Shown one piece after another: positions 1 to 7,307 of a DNA stretch of 7,911 nt. Numbering within the stretch: position 1 is the first letter of the stretch; each line of letters starts with the position of its first letter. Origin of the DNA: Candidatus Sulfotelmatobacter sp. (GTDB lineage: Bacteria; Acidobacteriota; Terriglobia; Terriglobales; Acidobacteriaceae); contig JASHRB010000119.1 of assembly GCA_030037575.1 (NCBI GenBank), forward strand, positions 1 through 7,911, read 5' to 3'. The notes under the pieces are model-generated. The model was not told the origin of the DNA. It made no database searches and was given only the letters and a program-made list of their open reading frames with translations. A program made the position numbers and the translations under genes.

Positions 1-891
1 GACCAGCAGCAAGGTTGCTACATTGGCGCAGGCGATCAGCAGCACGACGCAGACGGCAAGAAACAGCGTGCGCAGCAGAGGGCGTACGCCAGCGACGACG
101 GATTCGCGCAGGGGGAGAACATCCCCGCGGATATGGATCGCGGCCAACTCCGGGGGGAAATCGCGCATGACCTGCTGTGCGACCCGATTTGCGTCATCCG
201 CGGCCTGTTGCACGGTGACACCATCGTTCAGCCGCGCGACAAGGTGGGTTCCCCATGAGCCAGCGGATGGAGAAAGCTCATCGGCGGTGAAACTCATGGG
301 CATCCACAGCTGCGCCTGACCAACGCGGCCGGGAAGCAACGGAAACTCAAAGCTGCGGGGCATTACGCCAACGATGGTGTAGTTCCTGCGGTCGAGAGTG
401 ATCGTGGCGCCTGCGATGTGGCGATCGCGGTGAAAGCGATTAAGCCACAGTGCGTAGCTAATCACCGCAACCGGTGCGTGAGCGTCGTCCTCCTGCTCCG
501 TGAAAACGCGGCCGACCGTGGGAGCGACGTCGAGCACGCGGAACACACCGGCGGTGAGGCGCGCGCCGTTTATCGATTCAGAGAGCGGGCCACCGGAGAG
601 CTCCCACGATGTGTTGACGTAGGCACCCATCGAGGCGAAGGCCTGAGCGACGTGTTTGTAGGTGGCGACCTCGGAGGCGGTAACGCCCAGCTGCACGCCA
701 TCACCGAGGCGATCGCCCAAAAGGACCAGGCGCTGGGGATCGCGAAACGGCAGTGGGCGAAGGAGGACGCCTTCAATGAGAGAGAAGATGGCGGTGCTAG
801 CCCCGATGCCCAGCGCCAGGGTAACGACGATGGTAAGGGAAAAACCGGGCGCTTTCCGAAGCTGCCGGAGTGCGAGGCGAAAGTCACGCAT
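1..891 (-). CDS. ADOP-type FtsX/MacB-like permease, N-terminal part (runs off left edge)
   Basis: This is a membrane permease of the acidobacterial duplicated orphan permease type. Reading the minus strand from ATG 891-889 gives 297 uninterrupted residues, still open at position 1. The N terminus MRDFRLALRQLRKAPGF is the usual opening of the family, followed by a first membrane helix (about residues 17-44, containing [14 protein letters not shown]) and the RPLPF motif. A MacB-like periplasmic domain follows (about 50-270, with PVAVISYALW and YTIVGVMP). The second helix begins near residue 272 and contains LLIACANVATLLLV. Family proteins are about 800 aa, so roughly 500 residues lie outside the window. 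I chose ATG 891 because GGAG lies 8 nt upstream and the family N terminus starts there. In-frame ATGs at 1014 and 1029 would add an atypical extension and lack a Shine-Dalgarno sequence. The gene is divergent from the next permease. ADOPs lack a fused ATPase and their substrates are generally unknown; no substrate can be inferred. Confidence 0.9.
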   Translation of the reverse strand, partial: MRDFRLALRQLRKAPGFSLTIVVTLALGIGASTAIFSLIEGVLLRPLPFRDPQRLVLLGDRLGDGVQLGVTASEVATYKHVAQAFASMGAYVNTSWELSGGPLSESINGARLTAGVFRVLDVAPTVGRVFTEQEDDAHAPVAVISYALWLNRFHRDRHIAGATITLDRRNYTIVGVMPRSFEFPLLPGRVGQAQLWMPMSFTADELSPSAGSWGTHLVARLNDGVTVQQAADDANRVAQQVMRDFPPELAAIHIRGDVLPLRESVVAGVRPLLRTLFLAVCVVLLIACANVATLLLV

Positions 892-899
892 AGGCAAGT

Positions 900-903
900 C
901 TCC
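900..903 (-). promoter_or_regulatory. Ribosome binding site of the left permease
   Basis: On the minus strand GGAG is followed by 8 nt and then ATG 891-889. It decides the start in favour of 891 over the in-frame ATGs at 1014 and 1029, which have no comparable purine-rich stretch. Confidence 0.6.
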
Positions 904-971
904 ATGCTCAGCCAGAGGTGGCAAATGCGTCTCCGTTTTCGGGGAGACGCGAAGCATCCACCGAATGGCGA

Positions 972-1001
972 ATGTTCGCAGCCGCAGATCCTGAATGTCA
1001 A
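972..1001 (-). promoter_or_regulatory. Possible promoter of the left permease
   Basis: A perfect TTGACA -35 hexamer reads on the minus strand at 1001-996. At an 18-nt spacing only a poor -10 match, GAACAT (977-972), is present. If used, transcription would start near 965, giving a leader of about 75 nt and excluding the longer in-frame starts at 1014 and 1029. The weak -10 makes this tentative. Confidence 0.25.
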
Positions 1002-1213
1002 ATGGTGTAAACATGCGCTCACTGAGCATGGGTTACGGCAGTCGCGGCACGATAGATCCGGGGCCCGAACGATGCCCAAGGAAAGTCCCGCGCTCGCAAC
1101 ACCGGATTTCCACGGAGCTGTTCGCTCCTGAACATGAATTTGAGGATTGGGCGAGGAAGATAAGCCGCGCATAAATTCGGAACCGCGGGGTCAGAATCTC
1201 GTATAACCATTGT

Positions 1214-1223
1214 GGAGGTGGAG
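1214..1223 (+). promoter_or_regulatory. Ribosome binding site of the second permease
   Basis: The run GGAGGTGGAG ends 6 nt before ATG 1230. It overlaps the GTG codon frame that begins at 1212, so a GTG start at 1212 would sit on the ribosome binding site itself. This favours ATG 1230. Confidence 0.7.
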
Positions 1224-1229
1224 CGTCTC

Positions 1230-3788
1230 ATGTGTGAGGGGCGTCTAGTGCTTGAGGACCTTCGCTACTCGGTGCGGCAATTTATCAAAACACCCGGCTT
1301 CACGCTCACGGCCATTCTCACGCTCGCGCTCGGCATAGGCGCCACGACCGCCATCTTCACGCTCGTTCACGCCGTGTTACTCAAGTCGCTGCCGGTCATG
1401 CGCCCCAGCGAGCTGATTCGGGTGGGCAACAACGAGAACTGCTGCATTAACGGCGGCATGCAGGACGATTGGTCGCTGTTCTCTACCGAGCAATATCGAG
1501 AGTTCCGCGACCACACCCCAGGATTTATCTCCCTTGCCGCCTTTCAAGCCGGCCGCAGTCAGATCGGCGTCCGTCGCGCCGACAGCAATCGTCCCTCGGA
1601 ACCCTTCGGCGCTGAATTCGTCTCTGGAAATGCTTTTGACACCTTCGGCCTTCGCGCATGGTCAGGCCGTCTGCTTGAACCCTCCGACGATCAGAAGGGC
1701 GCGCCCCCAGTCGCCGTGATCAGCTATCGCACGTGGCGGCAGAAATTCGATCAAGATCGGTCGGTGGTTGGCGCTTCCTTCCTAATCAACGGCAAGGCCT
1801 TCACCATCGTGGGCATCGCCCCGCCTGGCTTTTTCGGCGAACGGCTCACGGCCGATCCCGCCGCTTTTTGGCTTCCGCTGAGTGACTCCCCTCTTATCCA
1901 GTCCGGCAGCTTCGACGTTCTAGATAGCCCCGAACTCCAGTGGCTCAACGTGATTGGCCGCATCCAGCCAGGCGCAAACCTGAAACAGATGGAAGCTCAC
2001 CTCCAGGTCGAGCTGCGCCAATTCCTGCTCAACCCGATTAGCAAGGTCGAGAAACGCGATCAAACGCTGATCCCGAAGCAGACGCTGCGCTTGTCTCCCG
2101 GCGGCGGCGGTGTGCAACAGATGCAGGATTCCTACAAGTCAGGCCTCCATCTGCTCATGTGGATTTCCACCTTCGTTCTCCTCATAGCCTGTGCCAACCT
2201 CGCCAACCTGATGCTTGTCCGAGCCACGGCGCGTAAACCTCAAATCTCGGTCCGCTCAGCCCTCGGGGCCTCCCGCACCAATCTCGCGCGCCAGGCGCTC
2301 AGCGAAAGCGTGGTTCTCGCGGTGTTCGGTGGCTTAGCCGGTTTGGCTGTCGCATACGGAGGCGCGCGTCTTATCCTGCACCTGGTCGGAGGCAAAAGCT
2401 ATTTGCCGATTGAGGCCGCGCCTTCGTTGGCTGTGCTCGGCTTCGCATTCGCCGTCTCGCTCATTACCGGTGTGCTGTTCGGCGTGGCTCCCGCATTGGT
2501 AACCGCTCACGCCGATCCCATCGACGCCCTCCGCGGCGCCAACCGCTCCACTCGCGCGAGCGGACTTTGGACGCAGAAAATCCTCGTGATCTTGCAGGCT
2601 GCCATGTCGCTTGCCCTGCTCTGCGCTGCGGCCCTGCTCATCCGCTCGCTTGGAAACCTCGAGCACCAGCACTTCGGCTTCGAAAGGCAAAACCGCTACA
2701 TCGTCCATGTCGACCCACAAATGGCGGGCTACCAGGCTTCACAGGCCGACGTTTTCTTCCGCCAGCTGCATGACGCACTGGCCGCCATTCCCGGCGTCAA
2801 ACAGGTCAGCGACTCGCTTTACAGTCCTATGGAGGGCGATAACTGGGGCAACGGCGTCTACATCGAAGGCCAGGCCCCACCGCCGCCCGGCAGCGACGAA
2901 AACAGCTCCTCGTGGGATCGCGTCAGCCCCGAATACTTTGACACCATCGGCACGAAGATCGTCGCCGGCCGCGGTTTTACCGAGCAAGACGACGCCTCCG
3001 GGCGCTTGGTCGCCGTGGTCAACCAGACCTTCGCCCGCAAACATTTCAAGAATGGCGATGCCATTGGCCACCACTTTGGCGATCTCGACCAGAAATATGC
3101 AGGCAATTTTGAAATCGTGGGAGTCACCGAGGACACGCAGTATTGGGATCCCAACGAGCACATCCGACCCATGTTCTTTTTGCCCGCTGCGCAGTGGGCA
3201 AAATACGACGACAAGTCAGAAGTTATGTTTGAAAGCGTCTCGCACCTCGAAATGGGGGCTATCGAGATTCGGACAGCGGCACAAATGCCCGGACTCGAAG
3301 CTCAAGTTCGCCGCGCGCTCATGCAGATCAATCCGAGCCTAACCATCCTCACTTTCGACACCTTCGCCGGACAGGTACATGATCAGTTCTCTCAACAGGA
3401 GCTGCTGGTTCAGCTCACTTCCATCTTCGGATTGCTTGCACTTATCTTGGCAGCTATCGGCCTTTATGGGGTCACAGCCTACTCGGTCGCTCAGCGCACC
3501 AATGAGATTGGTATTCGCATGGCGCTTGGAGCCAACCGCGGTGGAATTCTGAAGATGGTGCTCGCCAGCGCATTCCTGCAGGCCAGCATCGGACTTCTCA
3601 TCGGCATGCCAGCAGCGATCCTTGCCGGGCATTTCATGGCCGGCCAGTTATATGGTGTCGCGCCCTGGAACCCTGCCGTTCTCGCCGAAACTGCGGCCAT
3701 CCTTGGTCTCGCTGCATTCGTCGCTGCCGTTCTGCCGGCGCAGCGCGCGGCCGGCATTCAGCCTATGGTCGCGCTCCGTTTCGAGTGA
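1230..3788 (+). CDS. ADOP-type FtsX/MacB-like permease, complete
   Basis: This complete 852-residue duplicated permease lies in the inner membrane. The order is: a soluble N terminus with [17 protein letters not shown], then TM1 (about 24-48, with [16 protein letters not shown]). A first MacB-like periplasmic domain follows (about 50-300). The first FtsX unit has helices near 306-330 ([16 protein letters not shown]), 356-387 and 400-424. The second half repeats the plan: TM5 near 450-474, a periplasmic domain (about 480-720), then helices near 724-754, 776-804 and 816-841, with the cytoplasmic motif [11 protein letters not shown] near 759-768. The length fits the family (about 800-900 aa). 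A Cys-Cys pair in [10 protein letters not shown], just after TM1, marks a subtype that differs from the left permease. No ATPase or adaptor gene adjoins it, so its energy source and substrate are unknown. ATG 1230 is preferred over GTG 1212 because of the Shine-Dalgarno position. Confidence 0.95.
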   Translation: MCEGRLVLEDLRYSVRQFIKTPGFTLTAILTLALGIGATTAIFTLVHAVLLKSLPVMRPSELIRVGNNENCCINGGMQDDWSLFSTEQYREFRDHTPGFISLAAFQAGRSQIGVRRADSNRPSEPFGAEFVSGNAFDTFGLRAWSGRLLEPSDDQKGAPPVAVISYRTWRQKFDQDRSVVGASFLINGKAFTIVGIAPPGFFGERLTADPAAFWLPLSDSPLIQSGSFDVLDSPELQWLNVIGRIQPGANLKQMEAHLQVELRQFLLNPISKVEKRDQTLIPKQTLRLSPGGGGVQQMQDSYKSGLHLLMWISTFVLLIACANLANLMLVRATARKPQISVRSALGASRTNLARQALSESVVLAVFGGLAGLAVAYGGARLILHLVGGKSYLPIEAAPSLAVLGFAFAVSLITGVLFGVAPALVTAHADPIDALRGANRSTRASGLWTQKILVILQAAMSLALLCAAALLIRSLGNLEHQHFGFERQNRYIVHVDPQMAGYQASQADVFFRQLHDALAAIPGVKQVSDSLYSPMEGDNWGNGVYIEGQAPPPPGSDENSSSWDRVSPEYFDTIGTKIVAGRGFTEQDDASGRLVAVVNQTFARKHFKNGDAIGHHFGDLDQKYAGNFEIVGVTEDTQYWDPNEHIRPMFFLPAAQWAKYDDKSEVMFESVSHLEMGAIEIRTAAQMPGLEAQVRRALMQINPSLTILTFDTFAGQVHDQFSQQELLVQLTSIFGLLALILAAIGLYGVTAYSVAQRTNEIGIRMALGANRGGILKMVLASAFLQASIGLLIGMPAAILAGHFMAGQLYGVAPWNPAVLAETAAILGLAAFVAAVLPAQRAAGIQPMVALRFE

Positions 3789-3803
3789 TTCGAGTTTTTA
3801 GAG

Positions 3804-4040
3804 GATGCGTAGTCGGCAAGTCGGCACAAATGTTGCCGCCTCAAGAAGGCCACCGTCAGCGGCCTGGTAGGCCAATTGGCGCACGGCGCCCAAGCGAAGA
3901 TTGATTGTCCCTGGAGCGAGATTGGAGATGAATTCGGTAGCCGAGCATAACAGTCCTGCTGAACAAAGTCTGGGTTCCTGGCAGTACCATTCCACGAATT
4001 ATTACGGTTTGCCCGTCATCGGGCAGATGCGCACGATAGA
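3804..4040 (-). pseudogene. Tyrosine recombinase (phage-integrase family) remnant, core-binding half
   Basis: On the minus strand, conserved pieces of the N-terminal SAM-like core-binding domain of a site-specific recombinase appear in order but in shifting frames. From high to low coordinates: HLPDDGQT (near 4030); FVEWYCQEPRL (about 3998-3966); FSRTVMLGYRIHL, one frame over; then LAPGTINLRLGAVRQLAYQ continuing into AADGGLL, back in the first frame (about 3919-3842). In intact relatives known to me these blocks are contiguous (EWYCSEPRLAFNRTVV..., then TINLRLAAVRRLAYEAAD.GLLSP). At least two frameshifts and an in-frame TAA-TAA pair upstream of FVEWY break it. After GGLL the similarity stops and a stop codon follows within 15 residues. 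The whole catalytic domain (Arg, His-x-x-Arg, Tyr) is therefore missing. It is convergent with the preceding permease, ending about 15 bp from its stop. Family match is from memory of conserved blocks, not from a search. Confidence 0.65.
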
Positions 4041-4105
4041 TTCTCAGGAATTGACTTCTTGTTCCTGATCCGAGCACATCGCAATTGCAAGCTTCAATCC
4101 CGCGG

Positions 4106-4133
4106 TTGCAGTGCTGAAGTGCAGGGATATAAT
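4106..4133 (+). promoter_or_regulatory. Likely promoter of the kinase gene
   Basis: A perfect TATAAT lies at 4128-4133. With a 16-nt spacer it has a half-matching -35, TTGCAG (4106-4111). Transcription would be expected near 4139-4141, leaving only about 8-10 nt before ATG 4149. There is no Shine-Dalgarno sequence close to this ATG, which fits a leaderless or near-leaderless message. It also argues against the in-frame TTG at 4059. Confidence 0.5.
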
Positions 4134-4148
4134 TACGGTCGCACACAG

Positions 4149-6827
4149 ATGACTGTCTGCGCTGGCACAAAATTCGGTCCTTACGAAATCGAATCACCGT
4201 TAGGGATTGGTGGCATGGGTGAGGTGTACCGCGCCCGCGATGTGCGCCTCGATCGAGCGGTAGCGATCAAAGTTCTCGCCTCGCATCTTTCCTCGTCGCC
4301 CGAACTGAAACAGCGCATGGAGCGCGAAGCCAGGGCGATCTCGGCGCTGAATCACCCGCAGATCTGCCATCTCTACGATATCGGCTCCCAGGACGGGACC
4401 GACTATCTGGTGATGGAGCTTCTCGAAGGCGAGACGCTGGCGGAACGATTGCGCAAAGGCGCAATGCCGCTGAATGAGGTCCTGAAGATTGCGATTGCCG
4501 TTGCCGAGGCGCTGACGGTTGCCCATCGGCAGGGCATTGTGCACCGCGACCTCAAACCGGGCAACATCATGCTCACCCGCACCGGCGCCAAGCTGATGGA
4601 TTTCGGTTTGGCCAAGACTACAACTCCTGGCTTGGGTGTATCAGGATCGAACGCGCCGCTGTTATCGGCAGCCCGCACCATGACCGAGGCCAGCCCCATG
4701 TCTCCGCTGACCACAGCGGGAGCTGTCATCGGCACCATCCAATACATGGCTCCGGAACAACTGGAAGGCAAAGAGGCCGACCCCCGCTCCGATCTGTTTG
4801 CCGTGGGCGCGATTCTTTACGAGACGGTCACAGGCAACCGGCCGTTCGCCGGACGCAGCCAGATCAGCGTGGCCAGCGCCATTCTCGAAAAAGAACCAGA
4901 ACCCATTACCGCGGCCTATCCGCTGATTCCGCCGGCGTTCGAACAGGTTGTGACGACCTGCCTGGCCAAGAATCCCGATGACCGTTTTCAGAGTGCGCAC
5001 GACCTGAAGCTGCAACTGAAGTGGATTGCGGAAGGAAAGAGTTTCGGCGCGAAGGCTTCCGAACAACCCAGACCGAAACGCGAAGGCATTCTGATTGCCT
5101 TGGCGTGCGCGCTCGGCGTCCTGCTGATCGCATCGGTGGTCCTGTGGCGCAGCACACGCCCGGTTCCACAGACCGCATATTATTCCGCCCCATTGCCGTT
5201 CTCGGCTCGAGAGCTGTCGGTGGCTCCCAATGGCCACACGGTCGCGATCATCGGACGGGATTCCGAGCGAAAAAACATGCTGTGGATCTACGAACCGGGA
5301 TCTGCACAGGCGAGGGCAATTCCCAACACGGAGGGAGCGAATTTCCCCTTCTGGTCGCCCGATGGCGGGTCGCTCGGATTCTTTGCCGATGGAAAATTAA
5401 AGAGGGTTGACTTATCCGGCGGTCCGGTGCGGACTCTGTGCGAGGCTGCAACGGGCCGCGGCGGTACGTGGAACCAAGACGGAGTAATCATTTTTACTCC
5501 GACCGGCGTGTTGGGGGTCGGCCTGTACCGGGTGGCCGCTTCGGGTGGCACGCCAACCCAGATCACCTTTCCGGACAGGGCGAACAAGGAAGATAGTCAC
5601 CGTTGGGCTGAGTTTCTGCCGGATGGAAATCACTTCCTTTATCTGGCCATGAATCTTTCCGGCGCAAGGGTTATGTCTTCGATTTATGTGGGCGCCCTAG
5701 ATTCGAACGAGAAGCGCTTCGTCACGCAGGCCGAAGCCAACGCCGCTTACGTCGCACCGGGTTACTTACTCTTTTACCGCGATCGGACTCTTTTCGCGCA
5801 GCACTTCGACGCGAAGAAACTTGAACTCAACGGCGAACCAGCTCCGGTTCTCACCGACATTCAATACGCGCCGCGAATTCAGAGGGCCGTATTCGCGAGT
5901 ACCGAAAGCGGCGTGCTGGTCGCTCAGAAATCGTCTGAAGATACCGGCGAGGTAAACGGCGCTTCGCAACTGCTGTGGTTTGACCGCCACGGGCAGCAGG
6001 TCGGCGTCGCCACCAAACCGGGCATCTATGGCAACATTGCTCTCTCGCCGAACGGCAAGATGGTTGCCGCAGAGTCTCTGGACGTTGACACGAACAATAC
6101 CGATCTCTGGAGGTACGATCTCGAAAACGGGGGCGCGAAACGGCTGACGTTCGATCCCGCCATCGATTCCACGCCGCTGTGGAGTCCGGACGGCACCCGG
6201 CTCGTGTTTACTTCCGACCGCGAGCAGAAATTCAACCTGTACGTGAAAAATGCCGACGGGTCGCAGGAAGAAAAGCTCATTCCACAGGATGGTCCCGACC
6301 GCGTTCCAGAGGACTGGTCGCACGATGGGAAGTATGTGCTCTATCAGCGCGGCACCGACTTGTGGTACGTGACCTTTCCCGAACTCACGGCCAATGTTTT
6401 TCTAAAAGGGGCGTCTGCCCCGAATGTGACCCGCTTTTCACCGGATGGGAAATGGGTCGCCTACGCTTCGAATGAAAGCGGGCGAGAGGAGATTTACGTG
6501 ACATCGTTTCCTGGCGCGCAGGGAAAATGGCAGGTATCGAACGCGGGAGGAGAACAGCCGAAGTGGCGCAGCGATGGCAAAGAGTTGTTCTACCTTGCTC
6601 CCGATGGCAAGATGATGGCCCTGCCGGTCACGGAGGGCGCCAATTTCGATGCTGGAACTCCGGCGGCGCTTTTTCAGGCGAATCCCCGCCAAATGATCGC
6701 TACCTCCGAACGGTTCGACTACGACGTAAGCAAAGACGGCCAGAGGTTCCTGATCAACACGGAGCTGAAATCGGGCCTGACGCCAATGTCAGTCGTGGTG
6801 AATTGGACTGCCAACCTGAACAAATGA
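4149..6827 (+). CDS. Transmembrane Ser/Thr protein kinase with C-terminal PD40/TolB-like beta-propeller
   Basis: An 892-residue Hanks-type (PknB-like) kinase phosphorylating proteins on Ser/Thr, probably as a membrane sensor. Kinase domain, about 12-300: glycine loop GIGGMGEVY (19-27), VAIKV lysine 41, C-helix Glu60, catalytic loop HRDLKPGN (132-139), DFG 151-153, APE 201-203 and Asp215. All catalytic residues are present, so it should be active. The stretch between DFG and APE is long (about 47 residues) and rich in Ser/Thr, offering autophosphorylation sites. One helix at about 313-334 crosses the membrane; a basic segment (PRPKRE) precedes it, placing the kinase in the cytoplasm. The remainder is an extracytoplasmic propeller with repeated SPDG-type turns near 401, 488, 632, 677, 723, 762, 806 and 860 (e.g. 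LWSPDGTRLVFTS, RFSPDGKWVAYAS). This architecture is common in Acidobacteriota; the ligand is unknown. ATG 4149 is chosen because family proteins begin as here (AGTKFGPYEI) and the promoter lies just upstream. The gene stands alone, flanked by recombinase remnants. Confidence 0.93.
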   Translation: MTVCAGTKFGPYEIESPLGIGGMGEVYRARDVRLDRAVAIKVLASHLSSSPELKQRMEREARAISALNHPQICHLYDIGSQDGTDYLVMELLEGETLAERLRKGAMPLNEVLKIAIAVAEALTVAHRQGIVHRDLKPGNIMLTRTGAKLMDFGLAKTTTPGLGVSGSNAPLLSAARTMTEASPMSPLTTAGAVIGTIQYMAPEQLEGKEADPRSDLFAVGAILYETVTGNRPFAGRSQISVASAILEKEPEPITAAYPLIPPAFEQVVTTCLAKNPDDRFQSAHDLKLQLKWIAEGKSFGAKASEQPRPKREGILIALACALGVLLIASVVLWRSTRPVPQTAYYSAPLPFSARELSVAPNGHTVAIIGRDSERKNMLWIYEPGSAQARAIPNTEGANFPFWSPDGGSLGFFADGKLKRVDLSGGPVRTLCEAATGRGGTWNQDGVIIFTPTGVLGVGLYRVAASGGTPTQITFPDRANKEDSHRWAEFLPDGNHFLYLAMNLSGARVMSSIYVGALDSNEKRFVTQAEANAAYVAPGYLLFYRDRTLFAQHFDAKKLELNGEPAPVLTDIQYAPRIQRAVFASTESGVLVAQKSSEDTGEVNGASQLLWFDRHGQQVGVATKPGIYGNIALSPNGKMVAAESLDVDTNNTDLWRYDLENGGAKRLTFDPAIDSTPLWSPDGTRLVFTSDREQKFNLYVKNADGSQEEKLIPQDGPDRVPEDWSHDGKYVLYQRGTDLWYVTFPELTANVFLKGASAPNVTRFSPDGKWVAYASNESGREEIYVTSFPGAQGKWQVSNAGGEQPKWRSDGKELFYLAPDGKMMALPVTEGANFDAGTPAALFQANPRQMIATSERFDYDVSKDGQRFLINTELKSGLTPMSVVVNWTANLNK

Positions 6828-6843
6828 ATACCGATCTCGAATT

Positions 6844-7230
6844 CTAAGCAGAAATAGCAACTTCTGACCCAGGATCACGCTTAAGCCCGGCCCTATCGGT
6901 CAATAAATGCGATGGCAACCCATGTCGTCCGAGGTGTCGATCGGTGCCGCTTCTGATTTCAGCGCGCTGGCGACGCGCATCGATTTCTTGTATCGGTTTC
7001 CTTCTAGTCAAACCGAGGCGGCCGAAATTTGTAGGTCCGTTCATCGGGTTGAGTAATGCTTGCTGCAGTCCAGTGACCGATTTATCGGCAGCTAGGCCGA
7101 CCCTTAAAGTCCAACTGATTTACGGGTTTTAACCGGTGCTGAAGCCAACGCTCCTCCAACATCGCGGCCAGCAGCCTAAGAGCAGACCCGCGCACCACAC
7201 CCCGAATCGCCGATGTCACTGATGCCCGAA
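6844..7230 (-). pseudogene. Probable tyrosine recombinase remnant, catalytic half
   Basis: Read on the minus strand, this gene-free stretch contains degenerate pieces that follow the order of a tyrosine-recombinase catalytic domain in several frames. They are: GLLLGCWPRC (7188-7159), compared with the catalytic-Arg block LLGCGLRR of relatives; QLDFKGRPSC (about 7112-7083), compared with the VDLxGKG...VPSW block; GHWTAASIT (about 7078-7052), compared with the WLTAAGIT block; and DARRQRAEI ahead of TDRHLGRHGL, then LTDRAGLKRD (about 6986-6868), compared with the C terminus TERYLGCKQ...NDRIGLEP. The frame of the last block closes at TAG 6846-6844. The position of the nucleophilic tyrosine (codon 6936-6934) is CAC, His. 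Stops and frame changes interrupt the rest, so it cannot encode an enzyme. The match is weaker than for the 3804-4040 remnant and rests on recalled family blocks; the final block is the best evidence. Confidence 0.45.
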
Positions 7231-7255
7231 TAGATTCGCAACGCCCCATGATCGC

Positions 7256-7269
7256 CCGGCCATGGCCGG
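7256..7269. repeat. Perfect 14-bp palindrome upstream of the peptidase gene
   Basis: CCGGCCATGGCCGG is a perfect palindrome centred about 45 bp before ATG 7308. GATC occurs on both sides (7250-7253 and 7274-7277), though offset by two bases from exact symmetry. It has no loop and no T-run, so it is unlikely to be a terminator. It could be an operator-like dyad, or chance in a GC-rich region. Confidence 0.35.
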
Positions 7270-7295
7270 TTGTGATCGTGTTTCCTTTGCTGCCC

Positions 7296-7304
7296 AGGGG
7301 GAGG
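7296..7304 (+). promoter_or_regulatory. Ribosome binding site of the M1 peptidase gene
   Basis: The purine run AGGGGGAGG precedes ATG 7308. The GGAGG core leaves only 3 nt to the ATG, which is short. The AGGGGG portion gives a 6-nt spacing. The next in-frame ATG (7326) would be 21 nt from the core, which is too far, so 7308 is preferred. Confidence 0.55.
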
Positions 7305-7307
7305 AAG

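Larger units (their letters stand above)
892..1229. other. Divergent intergenic spacer between the two permeases
   Basis: About 340 bp separates the starts of the two divergently read permeases. It holds the Shine-Dalgarno sequences of both, a TTGACA on the minus strand (1001-996) and a plus-strand TATAAC (1202-1207) with no good -35 at standard spacing. PadR-family regulator genes often accompany ADOP genes, but none is present here. Open frames crossing this stretch show no family I recognise. I see no tRNA, terminator or clear operator palindrome. Confidence 0.6.

Noticed and set aside
418..1131. A 237-codon plus-strand open frame opposite the left permease
   Set aside because: It lies mostly antisense to the permease, whose motifs are unmistakable on the minus strand. 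Its composition is typical of an antisense shadow in GC-rich DNA.
570..1172. A 200-codon minus-strand open frame overlapping the left permease start
   Set aside because: It is in a different frame from the clear permease reading, has low-complexity Ser/Pro/Arg-rich composition and shows no domain. It is a shadow frame over 570-891 and unrecognised beyond.
1202..1207. TATAAC as a -10 box for the second permease
   Set aside because: No acceptable -35 lies at 15-19 nt spacing, so I did not call a promoter on it.
2611..3342. A 243-codon plus-strand open frame inside the second permease
   Set aside because: It is an out-of-frame shadow, rich in Ser, Thr, Arg and Pro, within a continuous 852-residue permease.
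3780..3794. TTCGAG repeated 9 nt apart across the permease stop codon, followed by a T-run
   Set aside because: The copies are direct, not inverted, so no hairpin forms. It is not an intrinsic terminator and is probably a trivial small duplication.
4059..4148. In-frame TTG start extending the kinase by 30 residues
   Set aside because: The extension has no family similarity, lies upstream of the TATAAT promoter and overlaps the flank of the recombinase remnant. ATG 4149 matches the usual N terminus.
6847..6866. Short inverted repeat CAGAA/TTCTG after the kinase stop
   Set aside because: A 5-bp AT-containing stem without a following T-run is too weak to call a terminator.
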